Part shown: piece by piece, positions 15,563-23,377 of the stretch
Layout of the letters: the number at the start of each line of letters is the position of its first letter
Position numbering within the stretch: position 1 is the stretch's first letter
Assembly: GCF_014202475.1 (NCBI RefSeq)
Contig: NZ_JACHGV010000003.1
Location: 224,239 to 288,238 of the forward strand
DNA: 64,000 nucleotides
Reading direction: 5' to 3'
From: Streptomyces paradoxus
GTDB taxonomy: Bacteria > Actinomycetota > Actinomycetes > Streptomycetales > Streptomycetaceae
Translations under genes and position numbers: made by a program
Notes under the pieces: generated by a model
Told to the model about the DNA's origin: nothing
Databases searched by the model: none
The model's input: only the letters and a program-made list of their open reading frames with translations

Positions 15563-16219
15563 TCAGTTCCCCGCCACCGACTTCACCGCCACCGAGACCG
15601 GCGCCGACCCGCTGATGAGCTCCAGGGTGAGCCCGGCCGTCGCGGAGGTGTCCACCAGCTCCGCCAGCACGGCGGCCACGTCGTCGCGCGGGATCGGGCC
15701 GCGGCCGGTGCGGGCCTCCAGACGTACGAGACCGGTACCGGCGTCGTCGGTGAGCCGGCCGGGGCGCAGGATCGTCCATTCCAGGGCGTCCAGCCCGCGC
15801 ACGTACGCGTCCGCCTCGCCCTTGGCGCGCAGGTAGACGTCGAAGATCTCGTCGCCCTGGTGGCGCGGGTCGGCGCCCATGGACGACACGACCACGAAGC
15901 GCCGTACTCCTGCCTTCACCGCCGCGTCCGCGAAGAGGATCGCCGCGGCCTTGTCCACCGTGTCCTTGCGGGTCGCCCCGCTGCCCGGGCCAGCGCCCGC
16001 CGCGAAGACCGCGGCGTCAGCGCCCCTCAGCCGCTCCGCGACCTCGTCCACGGACGCCGACTCCAGGTCGAGCACGACCGGTTCGGCACCGGCCTGCCGC
16101 AGATCGTCCGCCTGCTCGGCCTTCCGGATGATTCCCGCTACCTCGTCCCCGCGCGCGGCGAGCAGCCGCTCCAGCCGCAACGCGATCTGACCATGACCAC
16201 CAGCGATGACAATGCGCAT
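15563..16219 (-). CDS. NAD(P)-binding Rossmann protein, atypical SDR
   Basis: 218 aa from ATG 16219 (MRIVIAGGHGQIALRLERLL). The GGHGQIA loop is the dinucleotide-binding motif; the body matches the SDR_a5/NmrA-like NAD(P)H-binding family (VVVSSMGAD, LRAKGEADAYVRGLDALEWTILRPGRL). The YxxxK of classical SDRs is represented by the YLRAKGE region. Longer frames upstream only read through GC-rich repeats. Probably a reductase or NAD(P)-sensing protein of unknown substrate. Confidence 0.8.
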   Translation of the reverse strand: MRIVIAGGHGQIALRLERLLAARGDEVAGIIRKAEQADDLRQAGAEPVVLDLESASVDEVAERLRGADAAVFAAGAGPGSGATRKDTVDKAAAILFADAAVKAGVRRFVVVSSMGADPRHQGDEIFDVYLRAKGEADAYVRGLDALEWTILRPGRLTDDAGTGLVRLEARTGRGPIPRDDVAAVLAELVDTSATAGLTLELISGSAPVSVAVKSVAGN

Positions 16220-16254
16220 GTCTTCGACCGTACGCCTCGACAGCACCGTCCGCC

Positions 16255-16343
16255 GCACGCCTTCGCCGCACCCGCCGCAGGCCTTTCGGCTTCGCCCGCA
16301 CCCGCCGCACGCCCAACGGCCCCGACCGCACCCGCCGCAGGCC
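16255..16343. repeat. Imperfect CCGCACCCGCCGCA repeats
   Basis: Three spaced copies of the CGCACCCGCCGCA(C/G)GCC motif lie between the SDR and amidohydrolase genes. GC-rich and non-coding. Confidence 0.6.
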
Positions 16344-17603
16344 TCACGGCCCCTCACCCCGGCCCTGCCGCGGCAGCCCCAGCTCCACCGAGGACGCCGA
16401 ACTGCAGTACTCCCGCACCGCGCTGGTCCGCGCCACCACGCGCCCCTGGTGCACGACGATCCGGCTGTACGCCAGGGACAGCACCCCGGCGAGCCGGTCC
16501 CCGCGCACCGCGAGCAACTCGGCGGGGAAACCGGCCTCGACCCGCACCTCGGGCAGCCCCAGTACCGCGCGCGCCGACGAGCTCACCGCGTCGTACGCCT
16601 CCTCGGGCGCCAGCCCGTAACGCGAGGCCAGCAGGAAGGCCGCCTCCAGTGGGTCGCCACGCCCCACCGGGTTGGACACGTCCCGCAGCGCCCCGCTCCC
16701 GGCGGTCACCCGAACCCCGGCCGCGCGCAGCAGCCGGACGGGCGCCGCCCCGCGCCGGTCGACGCCGCCGCAGCCGCCCTGGGGCAGGCACACCACCGCC
16801 ACCCCGGCCGCCGCGAGCTGGTCGGCCGTCCGCGAGGCCACCTCGGAGGGCAGCCGGCCGAGATCGCCGCAGGGGCTGAGGGACACCCCGGGGCGCAGCC
16901 CGCCCGCCATCGCCGCGAGCCGGGCCAGCCGGGCCGGGTCCCCGGCGTCCGTGTGCAGGTCGACGGGGCAGCCGTGCTCGGAGGCCAGCTCCAGGACCGC
17001 CTCCACGTACCCCGTCGGGTCGGGGTCGAGGTCCGGCCGGCCGCCCACCGCCGAGGCGCCCATCTTCATCGCGTCCCGCAGCACCGCGAGCCCGTCCGCA
17101 CCGGCCACGCCGGTCAGCACCCGGGGCATCGCCACCGTCGTCAGCTCCGCCAGCCCGCGCAGCGCGCGCCGCGCCTGCAGTACGGCCGCGAGCGCGCCCA
17201 GCCCCTGGACGTCCCCCACGCGGACATGCGCCCGCAGCGCCGTCGCCCCGTGCCCGAGCTGGAGCAGCGCGGCCTCCGTCGCCCGGCGCTGCACGTCGTG
17301 CGGCTCGTGAGAGGCAGGCCCCTCGGTATCGGCCGACAGGGCCGTGTCGGCGTGGGCGTGCGGCTCGGCGGGAGCCGGCAGCAGCAGGTAGCCCTTGAGG
17401 TCCACGCGCGTCCCGCACGCGCGCGTGCCGCCCGCGCCCAGACTGCCGGCCGTGCCGACCGCCTCGATACGCCCGCCGCCCAGCCGTACGTCCACGGTCC
17501 GGCCGTCGGTGAGCCGCGCCCCGCACAGCAGCAGCGACGACGGGTCGGCCGGACCCGGCGAGGACGACGGGGGCGGTGGTGGCTGCGGCCGGCTGTCGGG
17601 CAT
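16344..17603 (-). CDS. Amidohydrolase / cytosine-deaminase-like protein with missing ligands
   Basis: 419 aa. Proline-rich N-terminus, composite beta-domain, then the TIM barrel with PHAHAD (His82, His84) and VDLHTDAGD, as in the CodA-like amidohydrolases. The downstream ligand regions are altered: the SH-type motif reads SLSPCGDLG and the region where CodA has HDD reads AGSGALRDVSNPVGRGDPL, so a His and the catalytic Asp appear lost. It may be a non-catalytic or altered-substrate member. ATG has a GGAG site. Converges with no neighbour; the tRNA genes start 237 bp upstream. Confidence 0.7.
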   Translation of the reverse strand: MPDSRPQPPPPPSSSPGPADPSSLLLCGARLTDGRTVDVRLGGGRIEAVGTAGSLGAGGTRACGTRVDLKGYLLLPAPAEPHAHADTALSADTEGPASHEPHDVQRRATEAALLQLGHGATALRAHVRVGDVQGLGALAAVLQARRALRGLAELTTVAMPRVLTGVAGADGLAVLRDAMKMGASAVGGRPDLDPDPTGYVEAVLELASEHGCPVDLHTDAGDPARLARLAAMAGGLRPGVSLSPCGDLGRLPSEVASRTADQLAAAGVAVVCLPQGGCGGVDRRGAAPVRLLRAAGVRVTAGSGALRDVSNPVGRGDPLEAAFLLASRYGLAPEEAYDAVSSSARAVLGLPEVRVEAGFPAELLAVRGDRLAGVLSLAYSRIVVHQGRVVARTSAVREYCSSASSVELGLPRQGRGEGP

Positions 17604-17798
17604 CGCACTCCAGGGGCTCGGGCTGGCACGGGAGGACGCATGATCACGCAGAGTGAGACGAGCCTAGGACGGCCCCCTGCCCGCGGCGGGGAGGAGCGCA
17701 ATAGTCGTACCGGCGTGGTCCGCTCACGGAACGGGAGGGGCCCGGGAGGCCGCCGGGAGGACGGTCCGGGCGCCCGGAGCGGGTGCCTCGAAACGGAT

Positions 17799-17828
17799 TT
17801 GGGTGAACGGCGGCGGAGCGTGTAATGT
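17799..17828 (+). promoter_or_regulatory. Promoter of the tRNA-Thr/tRNA-Met/rpmG region
   Basis: TTGGGT, 18-nt spacer, TAATGT. The -10 box ends 11 bp before tRNA-Thr, fitting a housekeeping sigma promoter. Confidence 0.5.
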
Positions 17829-17839
17829 CTTCATCGCTC

Positions 17840-17912
17840 GCCCCAATAGCTCAGTCGGCAGAGCGTCTCCATGGTAAGGAGAAGGTCAACGGTTCGATTC
17901 CGTTTTGGGGCT
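17840..17912 (+). tRNA. tRNA-Thr(GGU)
   Basis: Acceptor GCCCCAA pairs with TTGGGGC, discriminator T. Anticodon loop ATGGTAA gives GGT. T-arm GGTTCGATTCC is intact. 73 nt, no encoded CCA. Confidence 0.95.
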
Positions 17913-17959
17913 CTGGTGTGACTGGCTCCCGTCGCAAGACGGGGTCCGGACCACATCAA

Positions 17960-18032
17960 AGCGGTGTAGCTCAGTCGGTAGAGCAAGCGGCTCATAATCG
18001 CTGTGTCACCGGTTCAAGTCCGGTCACCGCTA
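17960..18032 (+). tRNA. tRNA-Met(CAU), elongator
   Basis: Acceptor AGCGGTG pairs fully with CACCGCT, so it lacks the 1:72 mismatch of initiators and is read as elongator. Anticodon loop CTCATAA gives CAT. 73 nt; 47 bp after tRNA-Thr. Confidence 0.93.
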
Positions 18033-18120
18033 CTGACAGTAGCCGATTGCGGGGTCGGTCCTTCGATCGGCTACTCTTCTTGCGTTAAACAGTCCATCCG
18101 TTCGTCTTAGGAGCACTCAC

Positions 18121-18285
18121 GTGGCTGCCACCGACGTCCGCCCGAAGATCACGCTGGCCTGCGTGGAGTGCAAGGAGCGGAACTACATCACCAAGAAGAA
18201 CCGGCGTAACAACCCGGATCGTCTGGAGATGAAGAAGCACTGCCCGCGTTGCAACGCGCACACCGCGCACCGCGAAACGCGATAA
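18121..18285 (+). CDS. rpmG: Ribosomal protein bL33
   Basis: 54 aa from GTG 18121 with an AGGAG site: [22 protein letters not shown]. CxxC pairs (CVEC, CPRC) mark the zinc-binding form of L33, a 50S subunit protein near the E site. The short length is normal. Its place after tRNA-Thr/tRNA-Met and before two MaoC genes is the conserved Streptomyces arrangement. Confidence 0.95.
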   Translation: MAATDVRPKITLACVECKERNYITKKNRRNNPDRLEMKKHCPRCNAHTAHRETR

Positions 18286-18385
18286 ATCAGGCTCGTACGC
18301 GAGGCCGTTCCCGAGTGATCGGGGGCGGCCTCGCGTCGTTGAAGGACCCGTACCGGTCAGTAGAGCTACCAGGAGGTGCCGAGCC

Positions 18386-18838
18386 ATGGCGCTCGACCAG
18401 TCCTTCGTGGGGCGGACGTACCCGCCCACCGCGCCATACGAGGTGGGCCGGGAGAAGATCCGTGAGTTCGCCGAGGCGGTCGGCGACGCCAACCCGGCGT
18501 ACACGGACGCTGAGGCCGCCAAGGCACTGGGGTACCCCGATGTGATCGCGCCGCCGACCTTCGTGTTCGCGATCACCTTCAAGGCGGCGGGCGAGGTCGT
18601 CCAGGACCCGCAGCTCGGCCTGGACTACAGCCGCGTGGTGCACGGCGACCAGAAGTTCGCCTACCGGCGCCCCGTCCGCGCCGGCGACCGTCTCACGGTC
18701 ACCTCGACCATCGAGGCGATCAAGTCCCTCGCGGGCAACGACATCGTGGACATCCGCGGCGAGGTGCACGACGAGGCCGGCGAGCACGTCGTGACCGCCT
18801 GGACCAAGCTCGTGGCCCGCGCGGCCGAGGAGGCGTGA
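18386..18838 (+). CDS. MaoC-like (3R)-hydroxyacyl dehydratase subunit, FAS1-type N-domain
   Basis: 150 aa hot-dog protein: MALDQSFVGRTYPPTAPYEV, REKIREFAEAVGDANPAYTD, PPTFVFAITF. It resembles HadA/HadC of mycobacterial fatty-acid elongation, the partner lacking the catalytic Asp/His pair. It overlaps the next gene by a GTGA junction, so the two subunits are coupled and likely form a heterodimer. RBS AGGAGG is 8 nt upstream of ATG. Confidence 0.85.
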   Translation: MALDQSFVGRTYPPTAPYEVGREKIREFAEAVGDANPAYTDAEAAKALGYPDVIAPPTFVFAITFKAAGEVVQDPQLGLDYSRVVHGDQKFAYRRPVRAGDRLTVTSTIEAIKSLAGNDIVDIRGEVHDEAGEHVVTAWTKLVARAAEEA

Positions 18839-19275
18839 GCGACCCCATGACCGCGAAGATCTCCTACTCCGACGTCGAGGTCGGCACCGAACTGCCCGCC
18901 CAGACCTTCCCCGTGAGCCGAGCGACCCTCGTGCGCTACGCGGGCGCCTCCGGCGACTTCAACCCGATCCACTGGAACGAGAAGTTCGCCAAGGAGGTCG
19001 GCCTGCCGGACGTCATCGCGCACGGCATGTTCACCATGGCCGAGGCGATCCGCGTGGTCACCGACTGGGCCGGAGACCCGGGCGCGGTCGTCGAGTACGG
19101 CGTCCGCTTCACCAAGCCGGTCGTCGTCCCGAACGACGACCAGGGCGCCGTGATCGAGGTCGCGGGCAAGGTCGCCGCCAAGCTCGACGACAACACGGTC
19201 CGCGTGGACCTGACTGCGACCAGCGCCGGGCAGAAGGTGCTGGGCATGTCCCGGGCGGTCGTGCGACTGGCCTGA
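18835..19275 (+). CDS. MaoC-like dehydratase subunit, catalytic (HadB-like)
   Basis: 146 aa from GTG 18835 or 142 aa from ATG 18847. The hydratase-2 motif is present: ASGDFNPIHWNEKFAKEVGLPDVIAHGM, with the catalytic Asp and His in DFNPIH. It should dehydrate (3R)-hydroxyacyl thioesters together with the upstream subunit. In Streptomyces the pair sits beside rpmG; the acyl chain specificity cannot be told from sequence. Confidence 0.85.
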   Translation: MSDPMTAKISYSDVEVGTELPAQTFPVSRATLVRYAGASGDFNPIHWNEKFAKEVGLPDVIAHGMFTMAEAIRVVTDWAGDPGAVVEYGVRFTKPVVVPNDDQGAVIEVAGKVAAKLDDNTVRVDLTATSAGQKVLGMSRAVVRLA

Positions 19276-19290
19276 GGCGGCCACGGCATC

Positions 19291-19329
19291 GCGTAAGGGG
19301 CGCTCTCCATTGGGGGGCGCCCCTTACGC
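19291..19329. terminator. Strong terminator after the MaoC pair
   Basis: GCGTAAGGGGCGC pairs with GCGCCCCTTACGC (13 bp) around a 13-nt loop. Confidence 0.85.
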
Positions 19330-19350
19330 ATGGCGCGTGCCGGGTATCGC

Positions 19351-19380
19351 TTGACAGAGTTAGTGATTGAGCACTAACTT
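19351..19380 (+). promoter_or_regulatory. Promoter and operator of the TetR gene
   Basis: TTGACA (19351-19356) and TAACTT (19375-19380) are spaced 18 nt. The spacer and -10 contain the dyad GTTAGTG-N6-CACTAAC (19359-19378), which would be masked by a bound repressor. The -10 ends 7 bp before the ATG, predicting a leaderless transcript. Confidence 0.65.
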
Positions 19381-19387
19381 CGAATGC

Positions 19388-19942
19388 ATGGCAAGGATGA
19401 GTGCGGAAGAGCGGCGCGAGAGCGTCATCCGGGCCGCGATGACCGAGTTCGCTCGCGGTGGTTACCACGGCACCTCGACCGAGGCGATCGCTCGCCGGGT
19501 CGGCGTGTCGCAGCCGTACCTCTTCCGGCTCTTCCCCGGCAAGAAGGCCATCTTCCTGGCGGCGGCGGAGCGGTGTGTCGAGGACACCATCCGGATGTTC
19601 GCGGAGGCGGCCGAGGGGCTGGAGGGTGAAGAGGCCCGCCACGCGATGGGTGCCGCGTACGTCGAGACCATCTCCGAGCAGCCCGAGCGGCTGATGATGC
19701 AGATGCAGATGTACCTCGCCGTCGCGTCCGCCGAGGAGGAGGGGGACCGTGAGTTCGGCGAAGCCGTACGCGCGGGCTGGATGCGGCTGTGGGACACCAT
19801 CCACCTGCCGCTGGGCGCCGACGCCCACGAGACGACGACCTTCCTCGCCCAGGGCATGCTCATCAACTGCCTGGTGGCCATGGGTTTCCCGGCCGATCAC
19901 CGAGTCTGGGCAGGGCTGGGTGCACCGGAGTCCGACGACTGA
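19388..19942 (+). CDS. TetR-family repressor of the adjacent efflux pump
   Basis: 184 aa from ATG 19388 (MARMSAEERRESVIRAAMTE). The HTH is TSTEAIARRVGVSQPYLFRLF (about residues 27-47), followed by GKKAIFLAAAERCVEDTI; the C-terminal ligand domain is helical and Met/Glu rich. A dyad TTAGT-N8-ACTAA overlaps its own promoter and recurs before the downstream MFS gene, which strongly supports regulation of both. The predicted transcript starts at or next to the ATG, so no ribosome binding site is expected. Confidence 0.9.
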   Translation: MARMSAEERRESVIRAAMTEFARGGYHGTSTEAIARRVGVSQPYLFRLFPGKKAIFLAAAERCVEDTIRMFAEAAEGLEGEEARHAMGAAYVETISEQPERLMMQMQMYLAVASAEEEGDREFGEAVRAGWMRLWDTIHLPLGADAHETTTFLAQGMLINCLVAMGFPADHRVWAGLGAPESDD

Positions 19943-19985
19943 CGCAGCGGAGTGAGAAGGGCCGCCCTTTTCATGACCTCGAAAG

Positions 19986-20003
19986 TTAGTAATCAATAAC
20001 TAA
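19986..20003. promoter_or_regulatory. TetR operator before the MFS gene
   Basis: TTAGT-N8-ACTAA, identical in half-sites and spacing to the copy in the TetR promoter (19361-19378). Confidence 0.65.
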
Positions 20004-20034
20004 TCGATCACGGCACACACTCCATGGGGGAGCG

Positions 20035-21471
20035 ATGTCACAGCAGACCACACGTCGCGGGGGAGCCGCCTGGGCCCTCGTCATCACCAGCGTCGCCGGA
20101 TTCATGGCGGCCCTCGACAACCTCGTCGTCACCACCGCCCTGCCCTCCATCCGGGAGGACCTCGGCGGAGGACTGCACGATCTGGAATGGACCGTGAGCG
20201 CCTACACGCTCACCTTCGCCGTCCTGCTGATGTTCGGTGCCGCCCTCGGCGACCGCTTCGGCCGCCGCCGGCTCTTCATCGCCGGGCTCGCCGTCTTCAC
20301 CGGAGCCTCCGCCGCCGCGGCCATGGCGCCCGGCATCGACTCCCTCATCGCCGCCCGCGCGGTCCAAGGCGCCGGCGCCGCGGTGATGATGCCGCTGACG
20401 CTCACCCTGCTGACCGCCGCCGTGCCCGTCGCCAAGCGCGGCATGGCGTACGGCATCTGGGGCGCCGTCAACGGACTCGCCGTCGCCTCCGGACCGCTCG
20501 TCGGCGGCACCCTCACCGAGCACATCTCCTGGCAGTGGATCTTCTGGCTGAACGTCCCGCTGGGCCTGGCCCTGATCCCGGTCGCCCGACTCCGCCTCGC
20601 CGAGTCCCACGGCACCGGGGCCCCGCTCGACGTCCCCGGCACCCTGCTCGCCAGTGGCGGCCTCTTCGGCATCGTCTACGGCCTGGTCCGCGGCCCGGCC
20701 GACGGCTGGACCTCCTCCCTCGTCCTGACCGGCCTGTTCGCGGGCGGAGCGCTGCTCGTCGGCTTCATCCTCTACAGCACGCGAGCCAAGAACCCCATGC
20801 TTCCGATGCGGCTGTTCCGCTCCCGGGCGTTCTCCGGCATCAACGCGGCGAGCCTGCTGATGTTCCTCGGCATGTTCGGCTCGATCTTCCTGCTCAGCCA
20901 GTACATGCAGGGCGTCCTCGGCTACTCGCCCACCGAGGCGGGCCTCAGGATGCTGCCGTGGACCGGCATGCCGATGCTGGTCGCCCCGATCGCCGGCATC
21001 CTGGCCGACCGCATCGGCGGCCGCCCGGTCGTCGCCGCAGGCCTCTTCCTGCAGGCGCTGGGCCTCGGCTACATGGCGGTCGTGGCCACGGCCGACGCCT
21101 CCTACGTGTCCCAGCTGCCCGCCCTGATCGTCAGCGGCGTCGGCATGGCACTGTTCTTCGCCCCCGCCTCGCACCTGGTCATGTCCAGCGTGCGGCCGTC
21201 GGAGCAGGGCATCGCCTCCGGCGCCAACAACGCCCTGCGCGAGGTGGGCGGGGCGCTCGGCATCGCCGTCATGGGGTCGATCTTCGCGGCCCAGGGCGGC
21301 TACGAGACCGGCCAGACCTTCGTCGACGGCATGCGGCCCGCCCTGGTGACGGGTTCCGCGGTGGTCGCCCTCGCCGGCGTCGCGGCCCTGCTGATACCGA
21401 CCCGGCGGCGCACCGAGCGGCAGGCCGGGCCGGCCGAACCGGCACCGGTGCTGGAGACGGCCGCCCACTGA
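20035..21471 (+). CDS. MFS multidrug efflux transporter, 14-TM EmrB/QacA type
   Basis: 478 aa. MFS motif A is GDRFGRRRLFIAGL (about residue 72), motif C-like stretch WGAVNGLAVASGPLVGG; 14 hydrophobic segments are visible. The motif LDNLVVTTALP in TM1 is the drug:H+ antiporter DHA2 signature. ATG follows a GGGGAG site. Controlled by the upstream TetR gene through the shared operator; drug substrate unknown. The C-terminus is short and charged. Confidence 0.92.
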   Translation: MSQQTTRRGGAAWALVITSVAGFMAALDNLVVTTALPSIREDLGGGLHDLEWTVSAYTLTFAVLLMFGAALGDRFGRRRLFIAGLAVFTGASAAAAMAPGIDSLIAARAVQGAGAAVMMPLTLTLLTAAVPVAKRGMAYGIWGAVNGLAVASGPLVGGTLTEHISWQWIFWLNVPLGLALIPVARLRLAESHGTGAPLDVPGTLLASGGLFGIVYGLVRGPADGWTSSLVLTGLFAGGALLVGFILYSTRAKNPMLPMRLFRSRAFSGINAASLLMFLGMFGSIFLLSQYMQGVLGYSPTEAGLRMLPWTGMPMLVAPIAGILADRIGGRPVVAAGLFLQALGLGYMAVVATADASYVSQLPALIVSGVGMALFFAPASHLVMSSVRPSEQGIASGANNALREVGGALGIAVMGSIFAAQGGYETGQTFVDGMRPALVTGSAVVALAGVAALLIPTRRRTERQAGPAEPAPVLETAAH

Positions 21472-21502
21472 CCCCGAAGGACCCGAACAAGGAGAAGCGG
21501 CC

Positions 21503-21883
21503 ATGCCCACTCTTCCCTGGACCGTCCCGAACACCCCGCCCCGCGACACCGAGGTGTACGTCTTCGCCTCCCGCTTCGAGACCCGCACGCTGTGGGGAGC
21601 CCTGAGGTTCCTCGCCGGGACGCCCGCCGTCTGGCGGCAGGTCCGCCGGAGCCCCGGCGCCTACGGAGCGACCCTCAAGGCGAAGCCCCTGCAGCGGACC
21701 TTCTGGACCCTGTCGGCCTGGGAGTCCAAGGACGCGCTGCACGCCTTCGTCCGCGCCGGTGCCCACGGCCCGGCCTCCCGGGGCCTCGCCCCGCAGATGA
21801 GGGACTCGGCCTTCACCACATGGCAGGTGAGCAGCGACGACCTCCCGCTCTCCTGGTCCGAGGCGCTCCGCCGACTGTCCTGA
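21503..21883 (+). CDS. Small dimeric alpha/beta-barrel (monooxygenase-like) protein
   Basis: 126 aa, MPTLPWTVPNTPPRDTEVYV. The VYVFASRFETRTLWGALRFL and RTFWTLSAWESKDALHAFVRAG stretches match the DUF3291 / antibiotic-biosynthesis-monooxygenase fold, in which Trp and small residues line a central cavity. AAGGAGAAG site before ATG. It lies 31 bp after the MFS gene and may be co-transcribed as an accessory to resistance. Confidence 0.65.
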   Translation: MPTLPWTVPNTPPRDTEVYVFASRFETRTLWGALRFLAGTPAVWRQVRRSPGAYGATLKAKPLQRTFWTLSAWESKDALHAFVRAGAHGPASRGLAPQMRDSAFTTWQVSSDDLPLSWSEALRRLS

Positions 21884-21981
21884 GAGCCACCACGCGCGCG
21901 TGCGGCCCCCTTGCCCCGGCGAAAGGGGGCCGCACCCACACGTGCCCGGCGCCGTCAGTGCCGTCTCGTACTCTTGAGCCC

Positions 21982-23037
21982 GTGCAGGAACTCCACGACG
22001 CCCCTCTCGCCCCGCTGACGACCTTCCGGCTGGGCGGCCCCGCGACCCGGCTGGTCACCGCGACGACGGACGACGAGGTGATCGCCGCCGTCCGCGAAGC
22101 CGACGAGGCGGGCACCCCGCTGCTGCTCATCGGCGGCGGCTCGAACCTGGTCATCGGCGACAAGGGCTTCGAAGGCACCGCCCTCGTCATCGCCACGAAG
22201 GGCTTCGCCCTCGACGGCACGAGCCTGGAGCTCGCGGCCGGCGAGATCTGGACCGACGCGGTCGCCCGTACGGCCGAGGCGGGTCTGGCCGGCATCGAGT
22301 GCCTGGCCGGCATCCCCGGCTCCGCGGGCGCGACCCCCATCCAGAACGTCGGGGCGTACGGCCAGGAGGTCTCCTCCACGATCACCGAGGTCGTCGCCTA
22401 CGACCGCCGCGCCGGCGACACGGTCACCCTGGCCAACGAGGACTGCGCCTTCTCCTACCGCCACAGCCGCTTCAAGTCCGACCCCGAGCGCTACGTGGTC
22501 CTGCGGGTCCGCTTCTCCCTGGAGGACGCCGGGGGCCTCTCCGCCCCCCTCCGGTACGCCGAGACGGCCCGCGCCCTCGGTGTGGAGGCGGGCGACCGCG
22601 TCCCGCTCGCGCAGGCCCGCGAGACGGTGCTCAAGCTGCGCGCAGGCAAGGGCATGGTCCTGGACCCCGAGGACCACGACACCTGGTCGGCGGGCTCCTT
22701 CTTCACCAACCCGATCCTCACGGACACGGACTTCGCGACGTTCCGCGCACGCGTGCGAGAGCGGCTCGGCGACGGGGTGGAGCCCCCCGCGTACCCGGCC
22801 GGCGACGGCCACACCAAGACCTCCGCGGCCTGGCTGATCGACAAGGCGGGCTTCACCAAGGGCTACGGCGACGGTCCGGCCCGCATCTCCACGAAGCACA
22901 CGCTGGCGCTCACGAACCGGGGGAGTGCGACCACTGAGGACCTCCTCGCCCTGGCCCGCGAGGTCGTGGCCGGAGTCCGCGAGGCCTTCGGAATCACCCT
23001 GGTCAACGAGCCGGTGACGGTCGGAGTCAGCCTGTAG
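21982..23037 (+). CDS. murB: UDP-N-acetylenolpyruvoylglucosamine reductase
   Basis: 351 aa from GTG 21982. MurB reduces UDP-GlcNAc-enolpyruvate to UDP-MurNAc with FAD and NADPH in peptidoglycan synthesis. FAD-binding stretches are LLLIGGGSNLVIGDKGFEG and GIPGSAGATPIQNVGAYGQEV; the catalytic Ser lies in WSAGSFFTNP and a conserved Lys/Glu region near the C-terminus is GSATTEDLLALAREVVAGV. Length and domain order are normal. No strong ribosome binding site, perhaps leaderless. Confidence 0.95.
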   Translation: MQELHDAPLAPLTTFRLGGPATRLVTATTDDEVIAAVREADEAGTPLLLIGGGSNLVIGDKGFEGTALVIATKGFALDGTSLELAAGEIWTDAVARTAEAGLAGIECLAGIPGSAGATPIQNVGAYGQEVSSTITEVVAYDRRAGDTVTLANEDCAFSYRHSRFKSDPERYVVLRVRFSLEDAGGLSAPLRYAETARALGVEAGDRVPLAQARETVLKLRAGKGMVLDPEDHDTWSAGSFFTNPILTDTDFATFRARVRERLGDGVEPPAYPAGDGHTKTSAAWLIDKAGFTKGYGDGPARISTKHTLALTNRGSATTEDLLALAREVVAGVREAFGITLVNEPVTVGVSL

Positions 23038-23377
23038 GCACCCGGCGCCACCGCTGAGGCCGGGTGGGTCCGCAGCTTGGCGTAGCGGGGTGCCGGTACG
23101 TTGGCGCTGAGGCCGGGTGGGTCCGCAACCCGGCGCAGCGGGGTGCCGCTGCGCCCACCCGTGCCGCCCCCAGCGGCACGCATGCCCGCAGCTGGGGCGG
23201 TCCGCACCCGCGTACGGCGAGCAGGGGTCGTGTCGGGGGGTGTCCGCCCGCAGCGGTTGGCGCGTCAACGGACAGTCAGTCGGCGTCCGACCCCATCGCG
23301 CCGTTCCGAGGACGGACACCCCCCGGCGCGGCCCCGACCCACCACCCGGCGCCAGGCGAAGCGGACGCGCACCCGCG
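23038..23377. other. Convergent intergenic region with repeats
   Basis: 340 bp between convergent murB and adenosine deaminase genes. It holds two nearly identical copies of a 44-bp unit starting GCTGAGGCCGGGTGGGTCCG, 53 bp apart (23053 and 23106), and a distant 12-bp inverted repeat GGGGGGTGTCCG (23235-23246) with its complement at 23313-23324. No gene supported. Confidence 0.6.
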
